This document shows, in pieces, positions 51,411 through 60,243 of a stretch of DNA of 64,000 bases. The position numbers and the translations under genes are program-made. Within the stretch, counting starts at the first letter, position 1, and each line of letters begins with the position of its first letter. The DNA is from Pontiellaceae bacterium B12227. Its GTDB lineage: Bacteria > Verrucomicrobiota > Kiritimatiellia > Kiritimatiellales > Pontiellaceae. Below the pieces are notes generated by a model. It was not told the origin of the DNA and ran no database searches. It saw nothing but the letters and a program-made list of their open reading frames with translations. Location: the NCBI GenBank assembly GCA_029432775.1, contig JAROAZ010000023.1, positions 1 through 64,000 of the forward strand, in the 5' to 3' direction.

Positions 51411-52622
51411 CTAAGTCACTCGCCGTTGGAAACCGACCATACAGATATCATCATCAAATTTTCCGTCTTCCGCAAAAGCGCGTACAGAAGCGATCAGTCC
51501 CGAAAACAGATCCGACAGCTTTTTTCCGGCATGGCCCGAAGCGACCTCCAGCAGACGCTCCTCGCCGAACTCTTCATCGTCGGCTCCGATGACTTCGTAG
51601 AGCCCATCCGTATACATCACCACGGTGTCGCCCACATCAATCTGTTTTTCCAAAGTGTGGAAGACCGCTTCTTCATTAATGGCCAGCGCGGGGCCGCGCT
51701 GGTCGGGATTGTCCATCAGCCAGTCGGCCCGGTTTTCCGAAGCCTGGAAATGCAGGGGAACCGGATGACCGGCATTGGCAAATTTCAGCAGGCCGGTTTC
51801 TGTGTCGAGCACCATGTAGCAGGCGGTGGCATAGAGGAAGATATCTTCCTGCTGCAAAATCGGCAGCAGCAGCTGGTTCATGCGGCCCAGAAAACCGCCG
51901 GGATCTTTTTCAAGCAGTGCTGTTTCTTCCACCAACGCGCAGATCAGAGCCGTAACCAGCGCTGCCCGTACCCCGTGCCCCATGACGTCGCACAGGAAAA
52001 CGCCCACCTCCGTGGGAGAAAGAACACGCAGTGTGCAGAAATCTCCACTGACCAGGCCGCTTGCGTGGTAGTGATGCAGAAACTCAACCCGGCTCTCTTC
52101 CGGCAATACACCTTCAGGAAAAACGGGGTAGGAGCGGGGGAAAAATGTTTTCTGCAACTCGGCGGCCATACGGACATCGTCTTCCATGTCATCTTTAATG
52201 CGGCGGATTTGCTCAGCATAATAAGCGGCTTTCAATTCGGCCTCTTTGTGCTCAGTGATGTCGCGCGAGACTCCAAACGTGCCGATAATTTCACCATTCG
52301 AATTTTTCAGCGGCATCTTGGTGGTGGAAACCCAGGTGATGTGTCCGTCTTCCCAGGTTTCTTTTTCCTCAATGCCGATCAGCGGTTCGCCGGTGGCGAT
52401 AATGCGCTGTTCATCGTTGAACGCCTCCTGAGCATGAACCGAAGCAAACAGGTCGAAATCAGATTTCCCTATCACCGCGTCTTTGGAGAATCCAGTCCAT
52501 TCACAGAAGGCCGTATTCACCATAATAAATCGGGAATCGCGATCCTTGAAATAGATGTTGTCCGTCATGTGCTCCATGAGGTTCTGCAACAAGAATCCCG
52601 TATCGTTCAAATTTTGCGACAT
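51411..52622 (-). CDS. PAS-domain PP2C/SpoIIE-type phosphatase (copy 2)
   Basis: The 403-residue protein has the same layout as its neighbour: PAS (IYFKDRDSRFIMVNTAF, GTFGVSRDITEHKEAEL), linker with DDMEDDVRMAAELQKTFFP and PP2C domain (GVFLCDVMGHGVRAALVTAL, VVMYTDGLYEV). The GHG loop is canonical here. It starts the four-gene operon (two phosphatases, DUF1573, PLD). AGGGAG precedes the ATG. The PAS domain may sense redox or a small ligand; the ligand cannot be read. Confidence 0.92.
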   Translation of the reverse strand: MSQNLNDTGFLLQNLMEHMTDNIYFKDRDSRFIMVNTAFCEWTGFSKDAVIGKSDFDLFASVHAQEAFNDEQRIIATGEPLIGIEEKETWEDGHITWVSTTKMPLKNSNGEIIGTFGVSRDITEHKEAELKAAYYAEQIRRIKDDMEDDVRMAAELQKTFFPRSYPVFPEGVLPEESRVEFLHHYHASGLVSGDFCTLRVLSPTEVGVFLCDVMGHGVRAALVTALICALVEETALLEKDPGGFLGRMNQLLLPILQQEDIFLYATACYMVLDTETGLLKFANAGHPVPLHFQASENRADWLMDNPDQRGPALAINEEAVFHTLEKQIDVGDTVVMYTDGLYEVIGADDEEFGEERLLEVASGHAGKKLSDLFSGLIASVRAFAEDGKFDDDICMVGFQRRVT

Positions 52623-52729
52623 AGTTTACTCCCTAGTTACTCTATTGTTATCAAAGCCCTCCTTCTTCTCAACGCAAAAGGCAACTTTATCCGCTCCTCT
52701 TTGCAAGAGAATCTGCTAGTTTCCAGCGC

Positions 52730-52927
52730 ATGGAAGAGAGAATTATTCAGCTGGAAACCCTATCGGCACTTCAGGATCAGACGATACAGAGCCTGAACGA
52801 CGAAATTTATCGGCAGCAACAGGACATCTCCCGGCTTCGGGAGCAGCTTGATCAACTGGAGAAAAAGCTCCTCGAAATTGGCGAGCCGGATCAAATCGCC
52901 GGGATCGAGCGCCCTCCGCACTATTAA
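52730..52927 (+). CDS. slyX: SlyX-family protein
   Basis: The 65-residue protein is one heptad coiled coil (EERIIQLETLSALQDQTIQSL through QLEKKLLEI) with the SlyX C-terminal hallmark PPHY. The function is unknown. It is divergent from the phosphatase operon and just upstream of pyk. Confidence 0.85.
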   Translation: MEERIIQLETLSALQDQTIQSLNDEIYRQQQDISRLREQLDQLEKKLLEIGEPDQIAGIERPPHY

Positions 52928-52999
52928 TATTCAATAAATGGCTAGCACATGGGCGCGAATCTGCTAAAACCCCTGCGCCTGAAAAAAATAAGAGATCAT

Positions 53000-54412
53000 A
53001 TGCGAAATAAACAAACAAAAATTATCTGTACGATCGCTTCCAACCGGGGCGAGCGCGACTTCATCCAAAGTCTTTATGACGCCGGCATGAACGTGGCGCG
53101 GCTGAATACCGCACATATTTCCCTCGAAGAAGCCGACCAGCTCGTGGCCAACATCCGCTCGGTATCTGATGGCATCGGAATTCTGATCGATACCAAAGGC
53201 CCGGAAGTCCGGACCTGCGAAATCCCAGAGACCATCGAACTCTCAACAGGAGACACCGTAACCGTCAGCGATACAAAAGCTCCTGAAAACGGTTTTAAGG
53301 TGAACTACGATGAATTTGTGAAAGATGTGCCGATCGGCAGCTCCATTCTCATCGATGATGGAGAAACCCATCTAACGGTCACCGAAAAGAAAGACGGCCT
53401 CCTGATCTGCCGTGCCGAAAATAACGGAATCATCAAGGACCGCAAAAGTGTAAATGTGCCGGGCGTTGAGCTCGACCTCCCCTCGCTCACCGAAAAGGAT
53501 GCCAACTTCATCGACTGGGCTACCCGCTCGGAAATCGAATTCATCGCGCACTCTTTTGTGAGAAACCGCGATGATGTAATGGCCATCCAAAGCATCCTCG
53601 ATATGCGCAAGAGTCCCATCAAGATTATTGCAAAAATCGAAAACCGGGAGGGAGTCGATAATCTCGAATCCATCCTCGATGTGGCACACAGTGTGATGGT
53701 GGCCCGCGGCGACCTCGGCATTGAAATCCCGGCAGAAGAGGTACCGATTATCCAGAAACAGTTGATCAAAACCTGCATTCGCCGCGTGAAGCCCGTGATT
53801 ACTGCCACGCAAATGCTGCACTCCATGATCGACAACCCACGCGCTACCCGCGCCGAAGTTTCCGATGTGGCCAATGCCATCTACGATGGAACCGACGCCG
53901 TCATGCTTTCCGGCGAAACGGCTTACGGAAAATACCCCGTTGAAGCCGTTACCACCATGGCGGACATTGCACGCAACGTCGAAGCTCAGAAAACAACCCT
54001 CAGCTTCGACCTGCCGGTTGTTCAGCAATCGCACGACCTGATGCCTCGCAACCATCTTGCCAAATCCGCCGTTGCCATGGCGGCATCTATTCCTGCCAAA
54101 GCGATTATCACCAGCACCAAATCCGGCGACACCGCCCAGATCTGTGCATCCTATCGTGGAAAAACGCCGATTTTCGCCCTTTCCGCCAGTGCCCGCACGG
54201 TTCGCGAGCTCTCGCTCAGCTACGGAGTTTATGCCGAGCGCATCGATATCCCCCCAACGACCGACGGTCTCGTTAAAGCTGCGCTGAAACAGTTGCTGGA
54301 CGAAAAACTGATCGAAATGGATGATACCATTGTATTCATCGGCGGCGGGCATATCTATTCAGCTCATACCAACTTCCTGCAGGTCGACACCCCGGCTATT
54401 CTACTGAAATAG
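53000..54412 (+). CDS. pyk: Pyruvate kinase
   Basis: The ATG at 53000 is chosen because RNKQTKIICTIASN is the family N-terminus. The 470-residue enzyme makes pyruvate and ATP from PEP and ADP. It has the NVARLNTAH motif, the catalytic Lys segment IIAKIENREG (about residue 215), MVARGDLGIEIP and VMLSGETAYGKYP. The PEP-binding Asn-Thr of NTAH replaces the usual NFSH, as seen in some environmental lineages. The length is normal. A palindrome separates it from the ABC gene. Confidence 0.96.
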   Translation: MRNKQTKIICTIASNRGERDFIQSLYDAGMNVARLNTAHISLEEADQLVANIRSVSDGIGILIDTKGPEVRTCEIPETIELSTGDTVTVSDTKAPENGFKVNYDEFVKDVPIGSSILIDDGETHLTVTEKKDGLLICRAENNGIIKDRKSVNVPGVELDLPSLTEKDANFIDWATRSEIEFIAHSFVRNRDDVMAIQSILDMRKSPIKIIAKIENREGVDNLESILDVAHSVMVARGDLGIEIPAEEVPIIQKQLIKTCIRRVKPVITATQMLHSMIDNPRATRAEVSDVANAIYDGTDAVMLSGETAYGKYPVEAVTTMADIARNVEAQKTTLSFDLPVVQQSHDLMPRNHLAKSAVAMAASIPAKAIITSTKSGDTAQICASYRGKTPIFALSASARTVRELSLSYGVYAERIDIPPTTDGLVKAALKQLLDEKLIEMDDTIVFIGGGHIYSAHTNFLQVDTPAILLK

Positions 54413-54416
54413 CGAC

Positions 54417-54431
54417 TTCCAAACCCTGGAA
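54417..54431. repeat. TTCCA-N5-TGGAA palindrome (spacer AACCC)
   Basis: Exact copy in the short pyk-ABC gap. Confidence 0.9.
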
Positions 54432-54448
54432 GTTCCCAGAGACAGGAA

Positions 54449-56158
54449 ATGCTCAAACGCTTCAGTCAATTCTATGGTCCGCACAAGCCGCTCTTTGCGC
54501 TGGACCTGTCCATGGCCTTCGTTCGGGCGTTGTGCGCCATTCTGATTCCCCTCGTTACCCGCCATCTGTTTAAACTGAATGCTGCCTCCCTGAGCGAGGT
54601 CATCGGAACCGTTGCTCTTCTGACGCTGCTGGTCATCGTTCTTGCCTTCTCCGCCTTTAACAACATCAAGTGGGGCCATGTGCTCGGCACACGGATTGAA
54701 ACGGATATGCGGGGCGTACTGTTCCGGCATCTGCAAAAACTTTCGTTCAGCTACTTTGACAAAACGAAGACCGGACACATTATGTCGCGTCTGAGCAACG
54801 ATCTGTTTACTATTTCCGAAGTAGCGCACCATGTGCCCGAAGATATTTTCCTGGCCGTCGTCACCATCTCGGGGGCCTTCATCTGCATGTTCTGGATGAA
54901 CACCTCGCTCGCCCTGATCGCCTTGATTCCGCTGCCCATCATGATCATCTGCGGCATTCTGTTCCAAAAGCGCTTCCGGCTCAATGTCCGCGTGATGCGC
55001 CGCCGCGTGGCCGACATCAACGCCAATATCGAAAACTCCATTCAGGGTATTCGTGAAGTAAAATCCTTCGCCAGCGAACATCACGCCGTCACCCAGTTCG
55101 ATGAAGTGAACCACGATTTCAGGGAATCGAAGGAAACGATGTATCACACCATGGCCGCCTTTCATTCCACTATGATGGGCCTGATTCACAGCCATGAGAT
55201 CCTGATCACCGTCGCGGGTGCCGTGATGGTTTTCAACGATCTAGCCACCATTACCGACGTACTCGTGTTTCTCATGTTCGCCCGCTTTATGACCAAACCG
55301 ATCGATCGCATGGTCAACTTTGTCGAGCAGTTCGGCCAGGGCGCCGCATCCTTTGAACGGTTCACCGAAATCATGGATATTGAACCCGACATCCAGGACC
55401 GCCCCAACCCGATTATCCCGGATCAGATAATGGGCTCCATTCAGATTAAGGAATTAACCTTTGCTTACGAGGGCAATGAGGCTCATGTGCTGAAAGCCGT
55501 CAGCATGGACATTCAGGCTGGGCAAACCGTTGCGCTCGTCGGCGAATCCGGAGCCGGCAAATCGACTATCGCCGCCCTTATTCCCCGCTTTTATGAAACC
55601 AAAGAAGGATCGATTTCCATCGATCATGTGGATGTACTCGACCTGCCACAACAGTTTCTCCGCGAGCAGATCGGCATCGTACAGCAATCGCCCTTCCTTT
55701 TTGACACTACGATCCGCGACAACATTCTGTTTGGCAATCGCGAGGCCACTGAAGAAGAAATCGTTGCTGCGGCCCTTCAGGCTAATATTCTGGATTTCAT
55801 TGAATCCCTCCCCGAAGGCTTCGACTCCCCCGTAGGCGAACATGGTGTAAAACTCTCGGGAGGCCAGAGACAGCGAATCTCCATTGCCCGGGTCTTCCTC
55901 AAGAATCCGCCGATTCTGATCTTCGACGAAGCCACCTCGGCTCTCGACACCGAATCCGAACAGCTGATTCAGGATGCCATGGAGCGACTTTGCAAAGACC
56001 GCACAACCATCATTATAGCGCACCGGCTTTCAACGGTAAAACATGCCGATACCATCTTTGTGCTGCGCGATGGCGAGGTAGTCGAAAACGGCACGCATAA
56101 AGAGCTGACCGGTCTTCAAGGCTACTACCACACACTCTACACGAAGAGCCTCTTTTAG
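54449..56158 (+). CDS. ABC exporter, permease-ATPase fusion (MsbA/lipid-type)
   Basis: The 569-residue protein has about six membrane helices in residues 15-300 and a C-terminal ATPase: Walker A GESGAGKSTIAALIPRFYE (about residue 368), Q-loop IGIVQQSPFLF, signature LSGGQRQRISIARV (about 471), Walker B ILIFDEATSALD and switch HRLSTV. It works as a homodimer exporting lipid or a hydrophobic compound; the substrate is inferred from family resemblance only. It follows pyk after 36 bases. Confidence 0.93.
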   Translation: MLKRFSQFYGPHKPLFALDLSMAFVRALCAILIPLVTRHLFKLNAASLSEVIGTVALLTLLVIVLAFSAFNNIKWGHVLGTRIETDMRGVLFRHLQKLSFSYFDKTKTGHIMSRLSNDLFTISEVAHHVPEDIFLAVVTISGAFICMFWMNTSLALIALIPLPIMIICGILFQKRFRLNVRVMRRRVADINANIENSIQGIREVKSFASEHHAVTQFDEVNHDFRESKETMYHTMAAFHSTMMGLIHSHEILITVAGAVMVFNDLATITDVLVFLMFARFMTKPIDRMVNFVEQFGQGAASFERFTEIMDIEPDIQDRPNPIIPDQIMGSIQIKELTFAYEGNEAHVLKAVSMDIQAGQTVALVGESGAGKSTIAALIPRFYETKEGSISIDHVDVLDLPQQFLREQIGIVQQSPFLFDTTIRDNILFGNREATEEEIVAAALQANILDFIESLPEGFDSPVGEHGVKLSGGQRQRISIARVFLKNPPILIFDEATSALDTESEQLIQDAMERLCKDRTTIIIAHRLSTVKHADTIFVLRDGEVVENGTHKELTGLQGYYHTLYTKSLF

Positions 56159-56231
56159 TCGTCCGCCTAATATCTCATACATTGTAAAGTGTGAAATATG
56201 TTTTACTGCTAATATCATAGGTCATAATCCG

Positions 56232-56255
56232 TTTCACACATTTAGATGTGTGAAA
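56232..56255. promoter_or_regulatory. Perfect inverted repeat TTTCACACAT-N4-ATGTGTGAAA
   Basis: Ten-base arms around TTAG in the gap before the SHD1 gene. The related half-site AGTGTGAAAT lies at about 56189. It resembles a regulator-binding site; a similar imperfect site occurs at 61507. The regulator is unknown. Confidence 0.55.
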
Positions 56256-56402
56256 TTAGCACGACTGAGGGCTACCGAAGTAATCCTTTTATCCAAATCG
56301 TATTCAGGTCCAAAATTAGTCGGATGTGGAATAATGTTGCCGACATTAACGTTTCAGTTTAAGACTTTTCGTGTTTAATAACCCACGAATGGAGGAATAC
56401 CT

Positions 56403-57149
56403 ATGAAGCGTACATACAGCTCTATCATCATGACCGCTATGCTATCCACCCTGCTCACTTCCATCGCAGAAGCCGAACTGCGAACCTGGACCGACTCCCG
56501 GGGAAATACCATCGAGGCCGAACTGCTCGAAAACATGAATGGCCAGGTCACACTGAAGAAAGCCGACGGAAACGAAACGCATATTTCCATTAGCAACCTC
56601 TCGGCCGATGATCAGAAATATGTACTCGTGAACAGTCCGCCAAAAATAGAGATCAGTGTTTCCGAAATGACCGACCGGAAAAATCAAGGGTTCTCGTTTG
56701 AAAATGAGAACGACAGTTCCGCCGATACAGACTACCAGGTTCAAACGACTTCCAGCAGTTATAAGGTTACGTTGAAAAAAAGCGGCACCATTCCCTACAG
56801 GGAGCCGATCAATGCTGAACTGTACGTATTCGGTTACATAAAGCAGGACGATGCCTTTGTATTGCTCAACAAAACAGTCAAAAAGTTCACCTTTAACGAA
56901 GGAGATACGAAAGATAAGTTTGTGTTTACCTCCGATCCGGTCACCACCAAAAATCTACAGGGAAACCGGTCTAAAGGAACCGCATATCATGGTAATATGG
57001 TCGTGCTCGTTGATCACAAGGGCCGGGTCTTTAACACGAAAGGTAGTCGTGCCAGAATGCAGGAATTCACTGCCTTGATTCGTAAAATGAAATCTGGGCA
57101 AGTCGTTTCCAAAGCCGAACTCGCCTCCGCCCAGAACGAGGCCATGTAA
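56403..57149 (+). CDS. Exported protein with Sla1-homology domain 1 (SHD1)
   Basis: The 248-residue protein has a signal peptide ending AEA (about residue 24) and an N-terminal SHD1 unit, LRTWTDSRGNTIEAELL...VTLKKADGN...ISISNLSADDQKYV (about residues 26-78). This domain, with its R-x-W and N-L-S-x-x-D-Q-x-Y signature, is common in Planctomycetes and Verrucomicrobia/Kiritimatiellota. The rest is beta-rich and unknown. AATGGAGG precedes the start. Confidence 0.88.
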   Translation: MKRTYSSIIMTAMLSTLLTSIAEAELRTWTDSRGNTIEAELLENMNGQVTLKKADGNETHISISNLSADDQKYVLVNSPPKIEISVSEMTDRKNQGFSFENENDSSADTDYQVQTTSSSYKVTLKKSGTIPYREPINAELYVFGYIKQDDAFVLLNKTVKKFTFNEGDTKDKFVFTSDPVTTKNLQGNRSKGTAYHGNMVVLVDHKGRVFNTKGSRARMQEFTALIRKMKSGQVVSKAELASAQNEAM

Positions 57150-57159
57150 ACAACACGAT

Positions 57160-57807
57160 TTAATCGGGCCAGTCCAAAACCAAACCAATCGGAGCGGAAA
57201 TGAGACGCGGTAGGATGATGGATCCCAGTCCATCTCCTCCGCCTATTTCCATTCCCCGGCCTTCGGCGAATTCGCGCACTGTGGCCGCCGCCATCCAGGC
57301 ATCGAGCATATCGGTCTTTCCTTTCCGAACATTGGAAAAATTGACGGTGATCTGCAGCGAAGGATCTTTTTCCAACATCGTATAAGAAGCCGATGGAAAG
57401 GCCTCGTGGGTCGTACCGAGCTTTTCCAGGGTCTGGAAAAGTTCGAACCCGAGCCGCATCCAATCGGGTGCACCCTTTTTCATCGGTGTCCACTGCGGAT
57501 TGGCCAGCTTATGCGCCTTCACCGCCACCTCGCAATGGCGGCCCAGCCCTTTCTCGGCAGGTTTGCGCGCCCGCCACGCTTTTTGGGCCCCGTTCCAATA
57601 CCACTTCCGGGGGTTGGAAAGTGGCATGCGCGGCGCATCGATGCCGAAATGCAGTAGATTGGATTCAGCAAGCGGTTCCAGACATTGGAACCCCTCCTCG
57701 GCCGTTGCAAACCAACCGGACTCAAGCAGCTCACCGTTTGCCTCCAAAACGGCATAAGCACACGGACGCTGCACCTGAACATCGATCCCGATATAGAGTG
57801 GTTTCAT
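57160..57807 (-). CDS. DUF429 (RNase H-like fold) protein
   Basis: The 215-residue protein begins PLYIGIDVQVQRPCAYAVL, with the first acidic residue of an RNase H-like fold, and has IDAPRMPLSN near residue 58 and HEAFPSASYTML (about 130), as in DUF429 proteins. Nuclease activity is predicted for the family but not shown. Two exact palindromes (FQTLEK, FQCLEP) and two one-mismatch copies (FSNVRK, SNPRK) lie within this one short gene. It ends 10 bases from the SHD1 gene, convergent. Confidence 0.85.
   Translation of the reverse strand: MKPLYIGIDVQVQRPCAYAVLEANGELLESGWFATAEEGFQCLEPLAESNLLHFGIDAPRMPLSNPRKWYWNGAQKAWRARKPAEKGLGRHCEVAVKAHKLANPQWTPMKKGAPDWMRLGFELFQTLEKLGTTHEAFPSASYTMLEKDPSLQITVNFSNVRKGKTDMLDAWMAAATVREFAEGRGMEIGGGDGLGSIILPRLISAPIGLVLDWPD
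57424..57438. repeat. TTCCA-N5-TGGAA palindrome (spacer GGGTC) in the DUF429 gene
   Basis: Exact copy; minus strand encodes F-Q-T-L-E-K. Confidence 0.9.
57676..57690. repeat. TTCCA-N5-TGGAA palindrome (spacer GACAT) in the DUF429 gene
   Basis: Exact copy; minus strand encodes F-Q-C-L-E-P. Confidence 0.9.
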
Positions 57808-57814
57808 ACGGCTC

Positions 57815-58732
57815 CTAGTTCACAATCGTTTTACGGAACTGGCTGGCATACTCCATTCCGACTTCTGAAGCTAATGCACAGAACAGATCCAGAATCGGAT
57901 TGTTTTCCTCCCGCCGGGAAATCAGCGCCAGTTCCAACCGGATCCGGCTCCCGCGCAGTGGGCGGTAGACAATCGAAGCAGGATGAAATGCTGAGAGGGA
58001 CTGCGGCACGAGCGATACGCCCAGCCCGGCGGCAACATAGGCCAAAAGGGTCTGCATTTCGTTGGGCGAATACGAAACCTGCGGCGTAAACCCCGCTTCG
58101 TGGCAGGCTTTCATCACCACATCAAAAATGCCGGGGCCATGGTGCCGCGGAAACAGCACAAAAGCATCTTCCGATAAGGTTTGGAGACTGATGGCCTTCT
58201 GGTCCGCCTTGCGGTGATCAATCGGCAGCGCCGCAACTAGCGGCTCCTCCAACAACGTTTTAACCAGCAAACAGCTGGGGCCTACCGGCGGGCGGAGGAT
58301 ACCCACGTCAATGCTTCCTTCTTCCATGGCTTCAATCTGGCGCGAGGGGGTCATTTCCATCAATTCAAGATCGATCAGCGGATTGTCTTTTCTGAATCGC
58401 CGGACCAGCACCGGCAGAATGCTGTAGCAGGCGGAGGTCACAAACCCGACCCGCAAGCGGCCGCGCACCCCCTGCTCCGCCTCAACGGCAATCCGCTGCG
58501 CCCGCTCAGCCTGCACCAGCGTCAGCCGGGCTTCATCCAGAAAAAGCCGGCCCGCCGGAGTCAGCTCAACCTTACGCTTGGTCCGGGCCAGCAGCTGTAC
58601 GCCCAACTCCTCTTCCAGCCCCTTGATCTGCTGGCTCAGCGGAGGTTGCGCCATATGCAGCCGTTCGGCCGCCCGGCCGAAATGCAGCTCTTCGGCCACG
58701 GCAATGAAATATCTCAGGTGTCTCAGTTCCAT
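57815..58732 (-). CDS. LysR-family transcriptional regulator
   Basis: The 305-residue regulator has the LysR winged helix at residues 1-60 (ELRHLRYFIAVAEELHFGRAAERLHMAQPPLSQQIKGLE) and a periplasmic-binding-like effector domain. It is close to the CatR/CbnR-type subgroup by its LHFGRAA helix. It is divergent from the pirin and DoxX genes, the usual arrangement for a LysR and its target. Confidence 0.95.
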   Translation of the reverse strand: MELRHLRYFIAVAEELHFGRAAERLHMAQPPLSQQIKGLEEELGVQLLARTKRKVELTPAGRLFLDEARLTLVQAERAQRIAVEAEQGVRGRLRVGFVTSACYSILPVLVRRFRKDNPLIDLELMEMTPSRQIEAMEEGSIDVGILRPPVGPSCLLVKTLLEEPLVAALPIDHRKADQKAISLQTLSEDAFVLFPRHHGPGIFDVVMKACHEAGFTPQVSYSPNEMQTLLAYVAAGLGVSLVPQSLSAFHPASIVYRPLRGSRIRLELALISRREENNPILDLFCALASEVGMEYASQFRKTIVN

Positions 58733-58742
58733 GCGCCGATTA

Positions 58743-58757
58743 ATATGCTTTACATAT
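58743..58757 (+). promoter_or_regulatory. Candidate LysR-binding box
   Basis: ATATG-N5-CATAT in the AT-rich gap between the divergent regulator and pirin genes, followed by a second TTACATATCA stretch; the spacing suits a T-N11-A LysR site. Confidence 0.5.
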
Positions 58758-58895
58758 TAGTTGTCAACTTTACTTATATTTTACATATCAACAAGATGCC
58801 CTAGGGTTATCGGCATGAAAGCAAAAGAAACCAGAAGAACGTTTATGGCCGCAAGCACCGCAACGGTTGTTGCCGCCGGAGCCAAGGAGCATAAA

Positions 58896-59606
58896 ATGAA
58901 ATCGAATGAACTTATCATCAGGAAAGCGGACGAACGCGGGGTGGCCGAACATGGCTGGCTGCACAGCCGCTTCTCCTTTTCCTTTGCGTGCTATTTCGAT
59001 CCCCGCCATATGGGATTCCGATCCCTGCGCGTAATCAACGACGACATCATTGAGCCGGGCGAAGGGTTCGGCACCCACCCGCACGAAAACATGGAAATCA
59101 TTTCCTACGTCGTCGAAGGGGCGCTCGAACACAAAGACAGCATGGGAACCGGTTCGGTGGTGCGCCCTAACGAAGTCCAGCGCATGAGTGCCGGCTCCGG
59201 GATTACCCACAGCGAATTCAACCCGTTGGATGACACACCGATGCGCCTGCTGCAGATCTGGATCAAACCCGATAAAACAGGCGTTGAACCGAGCTACGAA
59301 CAGAAAACCTATCTGCCCGAAGAAAAGACCAACCGGCTGCGGCTTGTTGCTTCGCCCGACGGTGCCGATGGCTCTGTGACCATTCACCAGAATGCAAAAA
59401 TCTTCGCAACGATTATTGAGCCGGGCAAACAGCTGGTGAAAGAGGCCACCCCCGACCGACACGCGTGGGTTCAGGTCGTAAATGGCAAACTGACCCTAAA
59501 CGGACAACTACTGGAAACCGGTGATGGTGCCTCGATGGAGCATGCTGAAACACTCACCTTCCAGGGATTGGAAAAAGCCGAACTGCTCATTTTTGAACTC
59601 GCTTGA
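58896..59606 (+). CDS. Pirin-family protein (quercetinase-like bicupin)
   Basis: The start at ATG 58896 has AAGGAG 6 bases before it and gives the usual pirin N-terminus (IIRKADERGVAEHGWLHSRFSFSF). The 236-residue bicupin carries metal ligands GTHPHENMEII (about residues 58-68) and SGITHSEFN (about 103-111). An in-frame extension to ATG 58815 would add RRTFMAASTATVVAAGA, which looks like a Tat signal. It is likely controlled by the divergent LysR and grouped with DoxX. A palindrome near the C-terminus encodes FQGLEK. Confidence 0.9.
   Translation: MKSNELIIRKADERGVAEHGWLHSRFSFSFACYFDPRHMGFRSLRVINDDIIEPGEGFGTHPHENMEIISYVVEGALEHKDSMGTGSVVRPNEVQRMSAGSGITHSEFNPLDDTPMRLLQIWIKPDKTGVEPSYEQKTYLPEEKTNRLRLVASPDGADGSVTIHQNAKIFATIIEPGKQLVKEATPDRHAWVQVVNGKLTLNGQLLETGDGASMEHAETLTFQGLEKAELLIFELA
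59559..59573. repeat. TTCCA-N5-TGGAA palindrome (spacer GGGAT) in the pirin gene
   Basis: Exact copy; encodes F-Q-G-L-E-K. Confidence 0.9.
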
Positions 59607-59690
59607 ACCTAAAAGTACGACCATGAAAAACAACACTGGTCTTTGCCGGAAGTAATTACAGCACCTCTGTAAACCGGAAACTGGTTGAGC

Positions 59691-59771
59691 ATGCCGACTC
59701 CAAACCCGGAAGACGAAGTTCGCCTTCTGGAAACGATCACTGCATACGAGGCCCATCTAACCACCAACTAA
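59691..59771 (+). pseudogene. Possible 26-codon remnant between pirin and DoxX
   Basis: An ATG-started frame gives DEVRLLETITAYEAHLTTN and stops just before the DoxX ribosome-binding site. It may be the tail of a deleted oxidoreductase gene, a plausible member of a LysR-pirin-DoxX set, or noise. Confidence 0.2.
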
Positions 59772-59785
59772 AAGGAGCACGAATC

Positions 59786-60190
59786 ATGAATACCATACTC
59801 AACATAATCGGCCGTTTCTTCCTCATCGTCATTTTTCTGATGAGCGCCCTAGGCAATAAAATCCCAAACTTTGGCGGCACCGTCAAATATATGGAGTCCG
59901 AAGGCGTTCCGGCCGCAGCTCTTCTTCTGGCCGGAGCAATCCTGTTTCTGATTGCAGGCAGCATCAGCATTCTGATCGGCTACAGAGCGCGCATCGGCGC
60001 AACCCTGTTGCTGGTCTTCCTGATTCTGGCGACCTATTGGTTCCACGATTTCTGGACCTTCGAAGACGCACAGGCCAAACAGATGCAGACGATTGCTTTC
60101 ATGAAAAACCTGGCCCTCGTGGGAGCCATGCTCATGATCATCGCCCGCGGCCCAGGCAACCCGTCGCTCGACAACAGAAGTTCCAAATAA
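59786..60190 (+). CDS. DoxX-family membrane protein
   Basis: The 134-residue protein has four membrane helices (FFLIVIFLMSALGNKIPNFGGTVKYM, ALLLAGAILFLIAGSISILIGY, IGATLLLVFLILATYWFHDFW, MKNLALVGAMLMIIARG) and the DoxX signature FLMSALGNK with HDFW. AAAGGAG precedes the ATG. It sits in the LysR-pirin-DoxX group often linked to oxidative stress; the biochemical role is not established. Confidence 0.92.
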   Translation: MNTILNIIGRFFLIVIFLMSALGNKIPNFGGTVKYMESEGVPAAALLLAGAILFLIAGSISILIGYRARIGATLLLVFLILATYWFHDFWTFEDAQAKQMQTIAFMKNLALVGAMLMIIARGPGNPSLDNRSSK

Positions 60191-60195
60191 GAATC

Positions 60196-60219
60196 AAGGC
60201 GAGCCGCAGGGCCCGCCTT
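60196..60219. terminator. Convergent hairpin between doxX and ppnP
   Basis: AAGGCGAGCC pairs with GGCCCGCCTT (one mismatch) around GCAG. It lies just past the DoxX stop and could serve both genes, though the T tract is weak. Confidence 0.5.
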
Positions 60220-60243
60220 CAACTTCTAAACATTGTTAACCGA

